From NCBI GenBank assembly GCA_002709915.1, contig PARF01000088.1:1-64000 (forward strand): a stretch of DNA of 64,000 nt. Direction: 5' to 3'. Origin of the DNA: Roseibacillus sp. GTDB lineage: Bacteria; Verrucomicrobiota; Verrucomicrobiia; Verrucomicrobiales; Akkermansiaceae. The position numbers and the translations under genes were made by a program. The first letter of the stretch is position 1; every line of letters begins with the position of its first letter. The notes beneath the pieces were generated by a model, which saw nothing but the letters and a program-made list of their open reading frames with translations, made no database searches and had not been told where the DNA came from. Shown in pieces: positions 1 to 10,032 of the stretch.

Positions 1-2
1 CA

Positions 3-1691
3 TTACCGCAGGAGGTTCCAAGCACTCACAAGGGCCTGAAGGCCTGCCATTTCAATCGAGGAATCAATTCCTGCGCCCCAGATCAAGCTACCATCATCAT
101 GTTTCAGCTGTACGTAGGCTGCAGCGTCCGAGCTGGATCCATCCCTAAGAGAATGAGAACGATAATCGGTGAGGACAAAGTCCTTCTTCCCATCTTCCTC
201 AAGCGCGTGGACCAGCGCATTGATGGGCCCATTCCCCCGTCCGGCGATAATCCGCGACTCTTCACCAAAACGAACCTCAGCACGGCAACTGACCGTGCCC
301 CGCTGATCAGGATCCTGCTCAAGCTCGTAGCTGACGACCTGAAGGGGCTCTACGACATTGGCAAAATACCGGAAGAAGGCGTCCTTCACCTCCGCCGGAT
401 TCAGCTCCCTGCCAAGCTGGTCCGCCAGATCATAGACTTGCTTGCCGACCTGTGGGTGCATCGTTTTGGGAAGGTCGAATCCGTATTCGCGATCAAGAAT
501 ATAGGCCACGCCCCCCTTCCCTGACTGAGAATTGATTCTAATGATTGCCTCATAACTCCGGCCAATGTCCTCAGGGTCGATCGTAAGGTAGGGCACTCCC
601 CATTTCACAGAGTCTCTATTTGCCTCCGAAATATCACTCTTACGCCTGTCGAATCCCTTCTTGATAGCGTCTTGATGACTTCCGGAAAAAGCGGTGAACA
701 CGAGTTCTCCTGCATACGGCTGCCGATCAGCCACCTCCATTCGTGTGGTGCGCTCGTAGACTTCTCTGATTCTGGGCAGATCCGTAAAATCAAGGCCAGT
801 TTCTATCCCATGACTGTTCATGTTGAGCGCCGCAACCACGATATCCAGATTCCCGGTTCGCTCGCCGTTCCCGAACAGTGTCCCCTCAACCCGATCTGCC
901 CCCGCCAAAAGGCCGAGCTCGGTAGCAGCGATTCCAGTCCCCCTGTCGTTATGCGTATGAAGAGAAACCTGAACACTCTCCCTATCCTTCACGTTCCGAC
1001 AGAACCACTCAATCTGATCGGCATGCACGTTTGGGGTCGTCCACTCAACTGTAGCAGGGAGATTCAGAATGACCGGCTTGTCAGGGGTCGGCTGCCATAC
1101 GTCCATAACTGCCTCGCACACCTCCAGCGCAAACTCCAGCTCTGTGTCTGAAAACGATTCTGGCGAATACTCGAGGTCTACATTGGTGCCCGGCACAGTT
1201 GGGATCAGCTCCCTGACTATCATGGCCCCATCAACCGCCATTTGTCTGATATCCTCCCGGCTGGCATCACCGAACGTAATCCGCCTTTGTAAAGGGGACG
1301 TCGAATTATACATGTGGACGATTACATTCTTTGCCCCATCAATCGCCTCAAAGGTCCGTCGAATCAAATGTTCTCGAGCCTGTACGAGAACCTGCACCTT
1401 GACTCCTTCCGGAATCAGATCGTCATCGATAAGGCGTCGAAGGAAGTTAAATTCGGTCTCCGAAGCAGAGGGAAACCCTACCTCAATCTGGGTGAATCCG
1501 ATCTCAACCAGCAACTCAAACATTTCGAGCTTTTCCTCCACGCTCATTGGAACCGGGAGAGCCTGGTTGCCATCCCTCAGGTCCACGGAACACCACACTG
1601 GTGCCTTGGCTAGCGTCCGGTCAGGCCATTGGCGGTCCGCAAGCCCAACTTCAGGAAAGGGCCGATACTTACGGATCTTTTCTTTATTCAT
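3..1691 (-). CDS. leuA: 2-isopropylmalate synthase (long, fungal/actinobacterial-type LeuA)
   Basis: VWCSVDLRDGNQAL, HTHNDRGTG and GNGERTGN motifs; ORF opens at 1739 but the internal ATG at 1691 (MNKEKIRKYRPF) is the more likely start. Confidence 0.95.
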   Translation of the reverse strand: MNKEKIRKYRPFPEVGLADRQWPDRTLAKAPVWCSVDLRDGNQALPVPMSVEEKLEMFELLVEIGFTQIEVGFPSASETEFNFLRRLIDDDLIPEGVKVQVLVQAREHLIRRTFEAIDGAKNVIVHMYNSTSPLQRRITFGDASREDIRQMAVDGAMIVRELIPTVPGTNVDLEYSPESFSDTELEFALEVCEAVMDVWQPTPDKPVILNLPATVEWTTPNVHADQIEWFCRNVKDRESVQVSLHTHNDRGTGIAATELGLLAGADRVEGTLFGNGERTGNLDIVVAALNMNSHGIETGLDFTDLPRIREVYERTTRMEVADRQPYAGELVFTAFSGSHQDAIKKGFDRRKSDISEANRDSVKWGVPYLTIDPEDIGRSYEAIIRINSQSGKGGVAYILDREYGFDLPKTMHPQVGKQVYDLADQLGRELNPAEVKDAFFRYFANVVEPLQVVSYELEQDPDQRGTVSCRAEVRFGEESRIIAGRGNGPINALVHALEEDGKKDFVLTDYRSHSLRDGSSSDAAAYVQLKHDDGSLIWGAGIDSSIEMAGLQALVSAWNLLR

Positions 1692-2013
1692 GATCAGGTC
1701 GGGTGAGCTGATAGTTATCTTTCGGCACGGTCTTGGCAATCGTATCGGACGCTGTTCGCCCTGTCAGGCAGGAGACATTGCTGAGCCAGTAGACACTGAC
1801 AAGGACTAGCACCCGAGCTGCGACACAAAAAAAAGAGGTGCTGGAGTCCAACCGTTCACGGCTGGCAGGATTTGCACGGGGCGCTGGCCCTGTCGAGGTA
1901 AAAGGATAAAGCCGGGATGCTCCACCTCGATTCATCCCTTCATAATTCAGGCTCATGAATGGAAAAATCTCTCTTTAGGTGCCTGCCGTCTTGCCGAATC
2001 GCTCTGCATACCT

Positions 2014-2847
2014 TTGCGTAAGGGCAGGCCATATGGTCTGCGCATGAAAGATTCTCCCCGGCTTCTGGCCTCAAAAATCATCCACGATTTCGAGCGTGTT
2101 CTCGTCGCCTTCTCCGGCGGGATCGATAGCACTCTGGTTCTGAGAGTCGCTCGCGAACAACTCGGAGCCAACGCGGTAGCCATTACCGCCGTGTCTCCAA
2201 GCCTTGCCAAAAGCGATCTAGAAGCCACCCGGAGCCTCGCCGCCGAGATTGGAGTTGCGCACGAAGTGGTCCAGAGCCGGGAAACCGAAGACCCTCGTTA
2301 CCAGCGTAACGACTCCCAGCGGTGCTATTTTTGTAAGACCAACGTTTACCAATGCATGATCGAATACGCGAAGGCGGAAGGCTTCCAGTGGATTCTTGAT
2401 GGCACTAATGCTGATGATCTTGGCGATCATCGCCCTGGTCTGCGAGCCGCAAGAGAGCACGGTGTCCGCAGCCCGCTACAGGAGGCTGGTATAGGGAAAG
2501 GGGAAATCCGCGAATGGGCCCGCCAGCTGGGCCTCTCAAACTGGAACCGACCAGCTAACGCCTGCCTCTCCTCCAGAGTTCCCTACGGTTCGGAGGTCAC
2601 TCCAGAGAAGCTCGCACAGGTTGAAAGAGCTGAAGCGTCGCTTCGGGCGCTGGGATTTCGCGAGCTTCGAGTCCGACATCATGACCAGATAGCTCGTATC
2701 GAGGTGAGTCAGGATGAACTCCCCCTCGCCGTGGAACAGAGCGATCAGATCACGAAGGCGATGAAGGAGGCAGGATTTCCATACGCCGCTCTCGATCTGG
2801 CGGGATTCCGCTCGGGAAGCATGAATGACGTCCTTAGGAAAAAATGA
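2014..2847 (+). CDS. larE: LarE-like ATP-dependent sacrificial sulfur transferase
   Basis: PP-loop FSGGIDSTLV; CYFCKTNVY; followed by larB and larC; start uncertain (ATG also at 2044). Confidence 0.92.
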   Translation: MRKGRPYGLRMKDSPRLLASKIIHDFERVLVAFSGGIDSTLVLRVAREQLGANAVAITAVSPSLAKSDLEATRSLAAEIGVAHEVVQSRETEDPRYQRNDSQRCYFCKTNVYQCMIEYAKAEGFQWILDGTNADDLGDHRPGLRAAREHGVRSPLQEAGIGKGEIREWARQLGLSNWNRPANACLSSRVPYGSEVTPEKLAQVERAEASLRALGFRELRVRHHDQIARIEVSQDELPLAVEQSDQITKAMKEAGFPYAALDLAGFRSGSMNDVLRKK

Positions 2848-3608
2848 ACCCCGAACGCATCGAACGACTACTCAATCAGGTCGCAGCGGGGGATGTGACG
2901 GCTGCCGATGCGCTGGAAGAACTGCGTGATTTCCCATATCAAAAACTCGATCATACAACGATCGACACCCACCGGGAGCTCAGGCAAGGAACGCCGGAAG
3001 TAGTCTTCGGCGCGGGAAAGAGTGGGGAGCACCTGGTTGAAATTCTCGACCGGATTTATAAGAACCATCACCGGGCCCTCGCCACCAGGGTCTCCCGCCG
3101 GAAGGCTAGAATTGTGGAAGAAGCGCTACCAGAGGTCCGCTATGACAGACTTTCGCGTCTGCTCGCTCTGGGGCCCCGCCCAGAGGCAAAGGCACATCCC
3201 TACGCGGTTGTCGCATGCGCAGGCACCTCCGATCTGCCCGTCGCTGAGGAAGCATCCCAGACCCTCGAGTTCCTTGGTCATCGGGTAGAGCGCCTGACGG
3301 ATGTGGGAGTAGCCGGATTGCACCGGCTTCTGGATAAGTTCGAGGCTCTCCGAGAAGCGCATGTAGTAATCAGCGTTGCCGGCATGGAAGGTGCTCTCAC
3401 CAGTGTCATTGGAGGATTAGTCGCGTGCCCTGTGATTGGTGTTCCCACAAGTGTGGGATATGGAATCTCCAGAGGGGGCGAAGCTGCCCTGCACGCGATG
3501 CTTTCCTCATGTGCTTCTGGTGTCTCGGTAGTCAACATTGATAACGGATTTGGCGCCGCAATGGTCGCAAGTTTAATCATGCGATCTGGCATGAAAGACG
3601 CCGGTTGA
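2844..3608 (+). CDS. larB: LarB, nickel pincer cofactor biosynthesis
   Basis: C-terminal AIR-carboxylase-like region (VVACAGTSDLPVAEEA..., GMEGALTSVIGGL); 4-bp overlap with larE. Confidence 0.92.
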   Translation: MNPERIERLLNQVAAGDVTAADALEELRDFPYQKLDHTTIDTHRELRQGTPEVVFGAGKSGEHLVEILDRIYKNHHRALATRVSRRKARIVEEALPEVRYDRLSRLLALGPRPEAKAHPYAVVACAGTSDLPVAEEASQTLEFLGHRVERLTDVGVAGLHRLLDKFEALREAHVVISVAGMEGALTSVIGGLVACPVIGVPTSVGYGISRGGEAALHAMLSSCASGVSVVNIDNGFGAAMVASLIMRSGMKDAG

Positions 3609-3646
3609 AGCTTTCCTTCGAGCCCGATACCCTTTCCAATCCCCGC

Positions 3647-4852
3647 ATGCGCACGGCTTACTTTGACTGTATCGCGGGAGCAAGCGGAGACATGATGCTT
3701 GGAGCGCTGGTGGATGCGGGACTGCCTACCGCCCAACTGGAAGCTGAACTCTCCAAGCTTCACCTGAAAGACTTTCACCTGCATATCAATCGTGTCTCCA
3801 AGAATGCCTTCAGCGCAGTCAAGGTCGATGTCCATGTGCGTGACGATGCTCCCGAACGTCACCTCGCTGACATTGTGAAGGTCGTCGAGGACAGCTCCCT
3901 GTCCACGAGTGTCAAAAAAACCGCCACAAGGATCTTTACTCGGATCTGTGAAGCGGAAGCTGCAATTCACGACTCTACCGTCGATAAGGTCCACCTTCAC
4001 GAAGTAGGTGGGGTCGATGCCATTGTCGATGTTTGTGGCACCCTCGCTGGACTTGAAGCTATGGGGATCGAGCAAGTTCGCGTATCTCCGTTTCCTCTCG
4101 GCCGCGGATTCGTCACTGGTGCACACGGTCAAATCCCTCTCCCTGCGCCGGCAGCTCTGGCGCTGATGAAAGGTTGCCCTATCGCTGGCAGCCCCATCGA
4201 TGCTGAACTTGTAACGCCAACCGGTGCTGCCGTTCTCTCGGAGGTAGCGGACGGGTTTGGGCCCATCCCACCGATGGCACTCGAGTCAATTGGTTACGGG
4301 GCCGGATCCAACGATCTGGACATTCCGAACGTCCTGCGCCTTCTCGTCGGTGATTCCGCAGACGGCTCCCGCCTTTTAACCGAAACTCTGATACAGCTCG
4401 AAACGAATCTCGATGACGAGTCTCCCGAACTGGTGGGCCATCTCTCCCTCCTCCTCATGGAAGCAGGAGCTCTTGATGTCTCAGTGCTTCCCGCCCAGAT
4501 GAAGAAAGGCCGGCCCGGTATAATTCTTCAGGTTCTTGCTAAACCACAGCAGGCCGACTCTTTGGAACACCTTCTCTTCCATGAAAGCTCTACGCTGGGA
4601 GTACGCCGTCAGGAAGTACAGCGGAATTCACTTCCCCGTCGTAGCGAGGTAGTGAAGACCAAGTTTGGGGACATCCGGGTTAAGATCGCAACCCTACCAG
4701 GCGGACAATGCCGGGTTACCCCGGAATATGAAGACTGCCGGGCAGCGGCCTCCGCAAGCGGAACCCCCATCCGGGAAATCTATCATCAGGTGGAGCACGA
4801 AGCTGCTCACACCCTGAATCTCCCACATTCTCATGATGGGCATGACCACTGA
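3647..4852 (+). CDS. larC: LarC, nickel insertion protein
   Basis: YFDCIAGASGDMMLGALVDAG N-terminus, VHLHEVGGVDAIVD; single uninterrupted ORF; ORF opens at 3605 (TTG). Confidence 0.92.
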   Translation: MRTAYFDCIAGASGDMMLGALVDAGLPTAQLEAELSKLHLKDFHLHINRVSKNAFSAVKVDVHVRDDAPERHLADIVKVVEDSSLSTSVKKTATRIFTRICEAEAAIHDSTVDKVHLHEVGGVDAIVDVCGTLAGLEAMGIEQVRVSPFPLGRGFVTGAHGQIPLPAPAALALMKGCPIAGSPIDAELVTPTGAAVLSEVADGFGPIPPMALESIGYGAGSNDLDIPNVLRLLVGDSADGSRLLTETLIQLETNLDDESPELVGHLSLLLMEAGALDVSVLPAQMKKGRPGIILQVLAKPQQADSLEHLLFHESSTLGVRRQEVQRNSLPRRSEVVKTKFGDIRVKIATLPGGQCRVTPEYEDCRAAASASGTPIREIYHQVEHEAAHTLNLPHSHDGHDH

Positions 4853-4927
4853 AGGAAAACGCCCTGCGGTAATGGGTTGCTCGCTATTTTCCGTTCCCTC
4901 CTCATTTCCGACGTGTAAGATTGAATC

Positions 4928-5293
4928 GTGCTCCAGATAGTCTTCAACGTGATTAGCGCCGCTGAGATCTCCCAACTCGGCACGCTGGAACAGCTCGAAC
5001 TACTTGACGAGTTCAAGGTCAAGGAAGAGGACCTCGAGAATCTGGAGGATGATCGCTTTGGAAGAATCGAGAGAGACAACAAGGTGCTCTTCCGGTTTCG
5101 TGCCAAGGAGTGGAGGTTCTATTTCGAAGTCCTCGATGACCACGTCAGGGTGCATCGCGTCCTTCACAAGAATACGTTTCAGGACTTTCTCTTTCGCTCG
5201 AAACTATCTTTCGGCGCAGAAGACGAGGAGCTCGCGCAGTCCAAGCAATTCTGGCACCTGATCGAAGAAGGCCGCAACGCGGACCCAAGTTAG
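4928..5293 (+). CDS. Small protein with RelE/ParE-toxin-like pattern
   Basis: GRIERDNKVLFRFRAKEWRFYFEVLDDHVRVHRVLHKNTFQDFLFRS resembles RelE/ParE beta-sheet core; no adjacent antitoxin-like ORF. Confidence 0.5.
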   Translation: MLQIVFNVISAAEISQLGTLEQLELLDEFKVKEEDLENLEDDRFGRIERDNKVLFRFRAKEWRFYFEVLDDHVRVHRVLHKNTFQDFLFRSKLSFGAEDEELAQSKQFWHLIEEGRNADPS

Positions 5294-5367
5294 TTCTGAC
5301 GAGCTCCAGGCTGCAATTCGAGAGGCCGGAATTCCCGTTTCCGGACGGTTTGCCGGAACAGAGCAAC

Positions 5368-6336
5368 TTAAGCTCCTTCCTCGTCCGCCTTCTCCTCTGC
5401 TTCTGGCTCTGGCTTATTGTCCTCCTTGTAACGGAGCAGAGAGGCGAACTCAGCGGGAAGAGGCTGTCCACCTCCGAGGGATTTTTTCCATAGACCACAG
5501 AGGGCCACACCTTCCTGCAGGAGAAAATATCCTGTCGAATTAGGATCCTCATCCTCAGTACCCCATAGTTGAATGGCAAGGCGAACCTCATCGTTGCCCT
5601 TGATGACCCTAAGGCACGCGAGTGCGGCCTTTTGCGTCAGTTCCTCAGAGGCCGTGTAGTCCGCAGTAAAAGCGCCATTAAATGCAATCAGAGCATCGGT
5701 ATCCCTGCCCAGCCCCTCCAGGGCAAGTCCATGACAATACTTCAACTGAGCCAAGTGCTCTCCGATCCACTTTTTCTCGGCGAGAAGCTCTTTTACAAGC
5801 GCATCGAGACGGGGCCAGCTTTTCGTCCGCACCGCATCCCACACAGCGTAAACTTCCAGCTGGTTACGCTGATGCTCACGTTCAAGGGTGTCCGCCTGAT
5901 ACACGTCCAGCAGCTTTTTGAGCCCCTCGAGGTCCTCAAGCTTGCGGCAAGTCTCAAGCTCATAGAATCCTGCCAAGACGCTGTAATTCCCCCGGATTTC
6001 ATCGAGCGTTTCAAAAGCCTCCTTACATGCAGCGAATTTCTCCCGCGCTCCTGCATAGTCCCGGCTCTCGTAGAGATCCATTGCTTCCTTGAAGACGGGA
6101 GGCTCGAAGAAATACACCGATTTAACTGCTGATCGCTTGATCCGGCTCCGGTTCAGACTTTGTGGAGTAGTCTTGTATTCGATCTGAGTCGTACTTGCTG
6201 CAGTCATCCAGACTTTGAGAACGTCCTCCTGCTTGCTTACCGGCTCAGTGTATATGATGACTCCCATCGCATCTGCTGCGACAACTTTTACCCCGGAGGC
6301 GAAGAGGAGCATGAGGCTTAAAACTAACTTGGTCAT
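5368..6336 (-). CDS. Secreted TPR-like protein
   Basis: N-terminal signal peptide; helical repeat composition; last gene of ExbB/ExbD/TPR block. Confidence 0.6.
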   Translation of the reverse strand: MTKLVLSLMLLFASGVKVVAADAMGVIIYTEPVSKQEDVLKVWMTAASTTQIEYKTTPQSLNRSRIKRSAVKSVYFFEPPVFKEAMDLYESRDYAGAREKFAACKEAFETLDEIRGNYSVLAGFYELETCRKLEDLEGLKKLLDVYQADTLEREHQRNQLEVYAVWDAVRTKSWPRLDALVKELLAEKKWIGEHLAQLKYCHGLALEGLGRDTDALIAFNGAFTADYTASEELTQKAALACLRVIKGNDEVRLAIQLWGTEDEDPNSTGYFLLQEGVALCGLWKKSLGGGQPLPAEFASLLRYKEDNKPEPEAEEKADEEGA

Positions 6337-6371
6337 ATCGTGATTCTCTTAGGGTTTGAGGAGCTAGCTTT

Positions 6372-9371
6372 TCACTTTGGCTTCTCTTCTACGATCTTGG
6401 TTACCGAGGAATGCCCCTCATAGCGGTTTACGAGATCACGCACAGACTCCCAGAGCTCTTTTTCCTCATCCTTCATCTGCCCCAGAAGATGCTCCGTGGA
6501 TTTACGGAACTTGTATCCGATCTCGTAAGCTTGCTGGTGATCGTCACCATTGTCGCGCTCCCACACCAACTCCATCACTCTCTTCATCGAGGGTGCTGAT
6601 ATCCGGATTAGTCCCGTGTAGCTGGCCCAGGTATTGTTATAGGCAACAATCGCGTCCTCACGCATTCCACGCTTGTCGTAGGACTCCGACAGGAAGAAGG
6701 AGGTCTCTGCAGCGTATCGCCGGAATCCTTCCGTGGTCAGATACTCCTTGGCTCGAGTTGTAACGAGATCCCAGTCCTTCTTAGCCGCAAGAATACTTAC
6801 GATCCGATAAAGAGCTCTCTCCTTTTGTTTTTTCTGAGGAGCGTTATTGAAGATGTGCTCCAGACTTTCGACCGCCTTCTGCTTCTCGGTCGGGCTTGTT
6901 GATTCCCCAAGGATATCTGCCAATCCAAAGTTCGCGTTGAACCGGTAGGACTGGTCCTCCCGCCTGACCACCTCGCTGTAGTAGGGGAGCGCATTCCTTG
7001 GGGTACTGGTCATTTCGCGGAGGTAATCCCCGACGCGCACGAGCACATAGTTCGTCAACTGAGCTGGCTCGAACTCGCCTTTCAGATCCCTGAAAAGGAC
7101 TCCTACCATGGCATCTGCCGCGCGTTTCTCGTTGGCATTTTCTTCCTTGTCGGCCTTCTTCCCTTTTTCCTCAAAGACAGTGATGAGGGCAATCCGAAGC
7201 AAGGCCTGAGCTTCCTTGTTTCCCGAGTCGATTCCGGGAAAATTGTAATAGTGCTCTTTGAGGTCATCTTCCGTGTGACTCGCTAGGTATGCCCGGGTGT
7301 AAGAGTTGATCGCCTCTTCCAATCCAAAAGCTCCGGCAACAGAAGCGAGTTCTGCGATGACCCCCTGTAGTCGTTCCAGAGCTTCTTCCTCCCGGCCTAC
7401 AACTGTCAAAGGGTGAACCCCCGCGACCGCTGTCTGGGCCTTATATGGAGAAGCGGATCCGTGGTCTTTCCAGAACTCATCATAGTAGGGAATCGCATCC
7501 TTCACCCGTGGGTTTTCTTTTTTCCCTCGTTTCTCCGGACCCAGGAGTCCTACCAGATAAAAGAGGGATTCACCCACCACGATGGTATTTTCCCGCCTCT
7601 TGGCGAGTTCCATTGCCTTCTTATAGTATGTCTCCGCGGGGTCCCACTCCTCCTGGGTCTGGAGAACATTGCCTTTGAGATTGAAGGCCATGTCCATGAT
7701 ATCGCTATTGGGAAACTCACTTTCTAGCCGATTCAATTTAACCAGCGCCGGGTCCAGTTCGTCTTCGGCAAAATGACAGTTCGCGCGGTCGTAAAGGGCA
7801 AACGGAAGATAAATATTCTTCCCAGGGTCTGGGTATTTGGAAAGGAACACATCGAGGAGTTCGGCCGCCTTTCCCCAGTATTGGAGTCGGGAGAGGTTTG
7901 AACCCTGGAAATAGAGTGACGCCATCCGGAACTGGCTCTTCTCATACATCTCCACGTGTTCATCGAGGAACTTGCGCGCAACATCATACTTGGCCGTGTA
8001 GTAGTAGCTCCCCCCAAGAACGTGGAGGCAGATATCGTGTTGCTTGGAGGGAGAAGCCAGCTTGGGCAGCATCACGGTCGCAACTTCGATGCACTTCTCA
8101 TATTCCCCCTCCATGAAGAGGCTGGTCAGCATCATGCTGCGGACTGACTCCACATGCTTGCTATCGGGGAAGGTTTTGAGGAAGAGGCTCCCATACTTCT
8201 CGGTTACAAGAACTTCCCCGATAATCGCTGAGGTTCTTACCAGATTGTAGAGATTCTCTTCACGCTTCTCTGCCTTGTTGTGATAAAGTTCCAGTTGCTC
8301 GTAGGCGGCGAAAGCTCCACGCACGTTGCCATACTGTTCGTGGATGTATGCGGTAGCGGCAGTCGCAAAAACCTCGTAGGGGTTCCCAGACGCCCATTGC
8401 TTCTTGAGCTCTTCAAGATCTGCCTCGAGCACCTTCTTCTCGATCTGCCGGTTGCTGCGAGGGGGATCCTGGAATGGATTTTCAAATGTGCCAACCTGAG
8501 CGAGGCGAGCTTTGATATCATCAATAGACGCCTTTGTGCTTGGCACCAGAGCGTATAGTTCAAAGGCCGACCTTTCCATTTCCGCAGCAAGAGCGTCTGC
8601 CGCCAGCTTCATCAACACCGGTGCGAAGCGGTGCATCTTGAACGGCTCGAGACGGATGTCCGAACGGTGCTTGCCAAGAAAGTCCATCAGCGCCTGTTCA
8701 TTCTGCTTTTCGATGACTGCCTCAACGAGGTCCTGGAACCCCACCATGATTCCCTCGTCTGGTGTGGGAAAGGTCTCCTTATTATCAATAGCGATTTCTA
8801 GATTTTCGATGCCCCCTGGAACCTGGAAGAGTTTGAAGTGCGCCTTGGACATGTTGACGTAGAACGCTCCCCGCGGATAAGAATCCTTCTTGGGATCACG
8901 CTCTTGCAGAAATTTTTTGTACATCTTGATGGCTACTTCCCAATCCTGAGCCCCAATAGCCGCATCTCCCCATTTGAGGAGCGCCTTCTTGTGGTAGAAA
9001 TTGAAGCTGCCCTGGGTTGCAGCATCCAATCCTGCTCCCCCAGCATTCTTGTTCGGATATTTCGTGTAGCAGGCCTTGAACGACTCCATCGCCTCTTCCC
9101 ACTGCCGCAGTTTGAGTTCGCAGTATCCCTTGTGATACCAGAACCAGCCAAAACGTGGTCCAAACAGGGTTTTAGCCCTGCCATCATACTGGGCAACCGC
9201 CTTGGCCAGAATCGCGTGCGCTTTCGCCCACTCTTTTGCCTTCATTGCGGTCAGCGAGTTCGCCCAGGCCGTTTCCACTCCTCCCTGCGCAAGAGATTTT
9301 TCAGGCAGACATAGAGATAGGCAGAGGGCCATCAGGCCACAAAGGATCCGGTTCTTTGGGAATTGAATCAT
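6372..9371 (-). CDS. Large secreted tetratricopeptide-repeat protein (999 aa)
   Basis: Signal peptide (MIQFPKNRILCGLMALCLSLCLPEKSLAQG) and many TPR-like repeats. Confidence 0.85.
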   Translation of the reverse strand: MIQFPKNRILCGLMALCLSLCLPEKSLAQGGVETAWANSLTAMKAKEWAKAHAILAKAVAQYDGRAKTLFGPRFGWFWYHKGYCELKLRQWEEAMESFKACYTKYPNKNAGGAGLDAATQGSFNFYHKKALLKWGDAAIGAQDWEVAIKMYKKFLQERDPKKDSYPRGAFYVNMSKAHFKLFQVPGGIENLEIAIDNKETFPTPDEGIMVGFQDLVEAVIEKQNEQALMDFLGKHRSDIRLEPFKMHRFAPVLMKLAADALAAEMERSAFELYALVPSTKASIDDIKARLAQVGTFENPFQDPPRSNRQIEKKVLEADLEELKKQWASGNPYEVFATAATAYIHEQYGNVRGAFAAYEQLELYHNKAEKREENLYNLVRTSAIIGEVLVTEKYGSLFLKTFPDSKHVESVRSMMLTSLFMEGEYEKCIEVATVMLPKLASPSKQHDICLHVLGGSYYYTAKYDVARKFLDEHVEMYEKSQFRMASLYFQGSNLSRLQYWGKAAELLDVFLSKYPDPGKNIYLPFALYDRANCHFAEDELDPALVKLNRLESEFPNSDIMDMAFNLKGNVLQTQEEWDPAETYYKKAMELAKRRENTIVVGESLFYLVGLLGPEKRGKKENPRVKDAIPYYDEFWKDHGSASPYKAQTAVAGVHPLTVVGREEEALERLQGVIAELASVAGAFGLEEAINSYTRAYLASHTEDDLKEHYYNFPGIDSGNKEAQALLRIALITVFEEKGKKADKEENANEKRAADAMVGVLFRDLKGEFEPAQLTNYVLVRVGDYLREMTSTPRNALPYYSEVVRREDQSYRFNANFGLADILGESTSPTEKQKAVESLEHIFNNAPQKKQKERALYRIVSILAAKKDWDLVTTRAKEYLTTEGFRRYAAETSFFLSESYDKRGMREDAIVAYNNTWASYTGLIRISAPSMKRVMELVWERDNGDDHQQAYEIGYKFRKSTEHLLGQMKDEEKELWESVRDLVNRYEGHSSVTKIVEEKPK

Positions 9372-9413
9372 GTCGTATGGGGTTTGTCGTCTGGGTAGAT
9401 TTTTTCTCAGAAA

Positions 9414-9462
9414 CCGGGCTGCCCGGCAAGAACACCAACGTCTAAGAAAGAATTTTCTTAGA
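9414..9462. promoter_or_regulatory. Two inverted repeats in exbD/TPR intergenic gap
   Basis: CCGGG-CTG-CCCGG (9414-9426) and TCTAAGAAA-GAAT-TTTCTTAGA (9441-9462). Confidence 0.4.
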
Positions 9463-9525
9463 TCCTCCCTGGAGCCTCCAGCACAAAATTACTACTCCGA
9501 GTAGCTGGAAGATGGCGTTAATACC

Positions 9526-10011
9526 CTATTTGAGCTGCTCGTCCTGGGCCACAAGATCCGTAAAGGTGACCGTACTAATATCGTGCTTGGCGAGGTGGTT
9601 GAGGACATCCGAGACAACTTGCTGCTCTGCCTCTCCCTCAACATAAACCTGAACGAGAGGCTTGTTGTTGCCCGCTTTTGCGGCGGCGGCGTAAATTTCG
9701 AGTCGCTGATCAAGCACAGGGAGGATCCGTTCAGAACCCTGCGCCTCGGTATCAAGAAGCTCCTCGGCAGCCCCGACGTTGGCATAGATATGTCCATCGT
9801 TGCTGACTTTGATAAAGAAGGGCTGGATGTCTGGCTGCGTCTCGGAAGGTGCAGCCGACGGAAGCGCCATGCTGTTGTCCCTCTCCTTCTGCTTAATGGT
9901 GGTTGTGACCAGAAAGTAAATCAGGAGAAGGAAGCAGATATCAATGAGGGGTGAAATGCTAAGCTCGGGCTTATCTTCCTCAAGGGCGGTAGCTCTACGA
10001 TGTCTGGCCAT
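9526..10011 (-). CDS. ExbD/TolR-family biopolymer transport protein
   Basis: ISPLIDICFLLLIYFLVTT TM segment with conserved Asp. Confidence 0.9.
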   Translation of the reverse strand: MARHRRATALEEDKPELSISPLIDICFLLLIYFLVTTTIKQKERDNSMALPSAAPSETQPDIQPFFIKVSNDGHIYANVGAAEELLDTEAQGSERILPVLDQRLEIYAAAAKAGNNKPLVQVYVEGEAEQQVVSDVLNHLAKHDISTVTFTDLVAQDEQLK

Positions 10012-10032
10012 GGAATCAGTTCTCCTTGTATG

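Noticed and set aside
1069-1809. Long plus-strand ORF of 246 aa
   Set aside because: Antisense to leuA, Ser/Arg-rich shadow translation with no recognisable family; many other ORFs in the track are similar shadows
1684-1956. Possible Leu/Val-rich leader peptide upstream of leuA (VAARVLVLVSVYWL in the minus-strand ORF)
   Set aside because: No short ATG-initiated leader with Leu run and no clear attenuator hairpin plus U-tract; most likely a chance frame overlapping the leuA start
3278-4132. 284-aa minus-strand ORF
   Set aside because: Antisense to larB/larC with no recognisable domain
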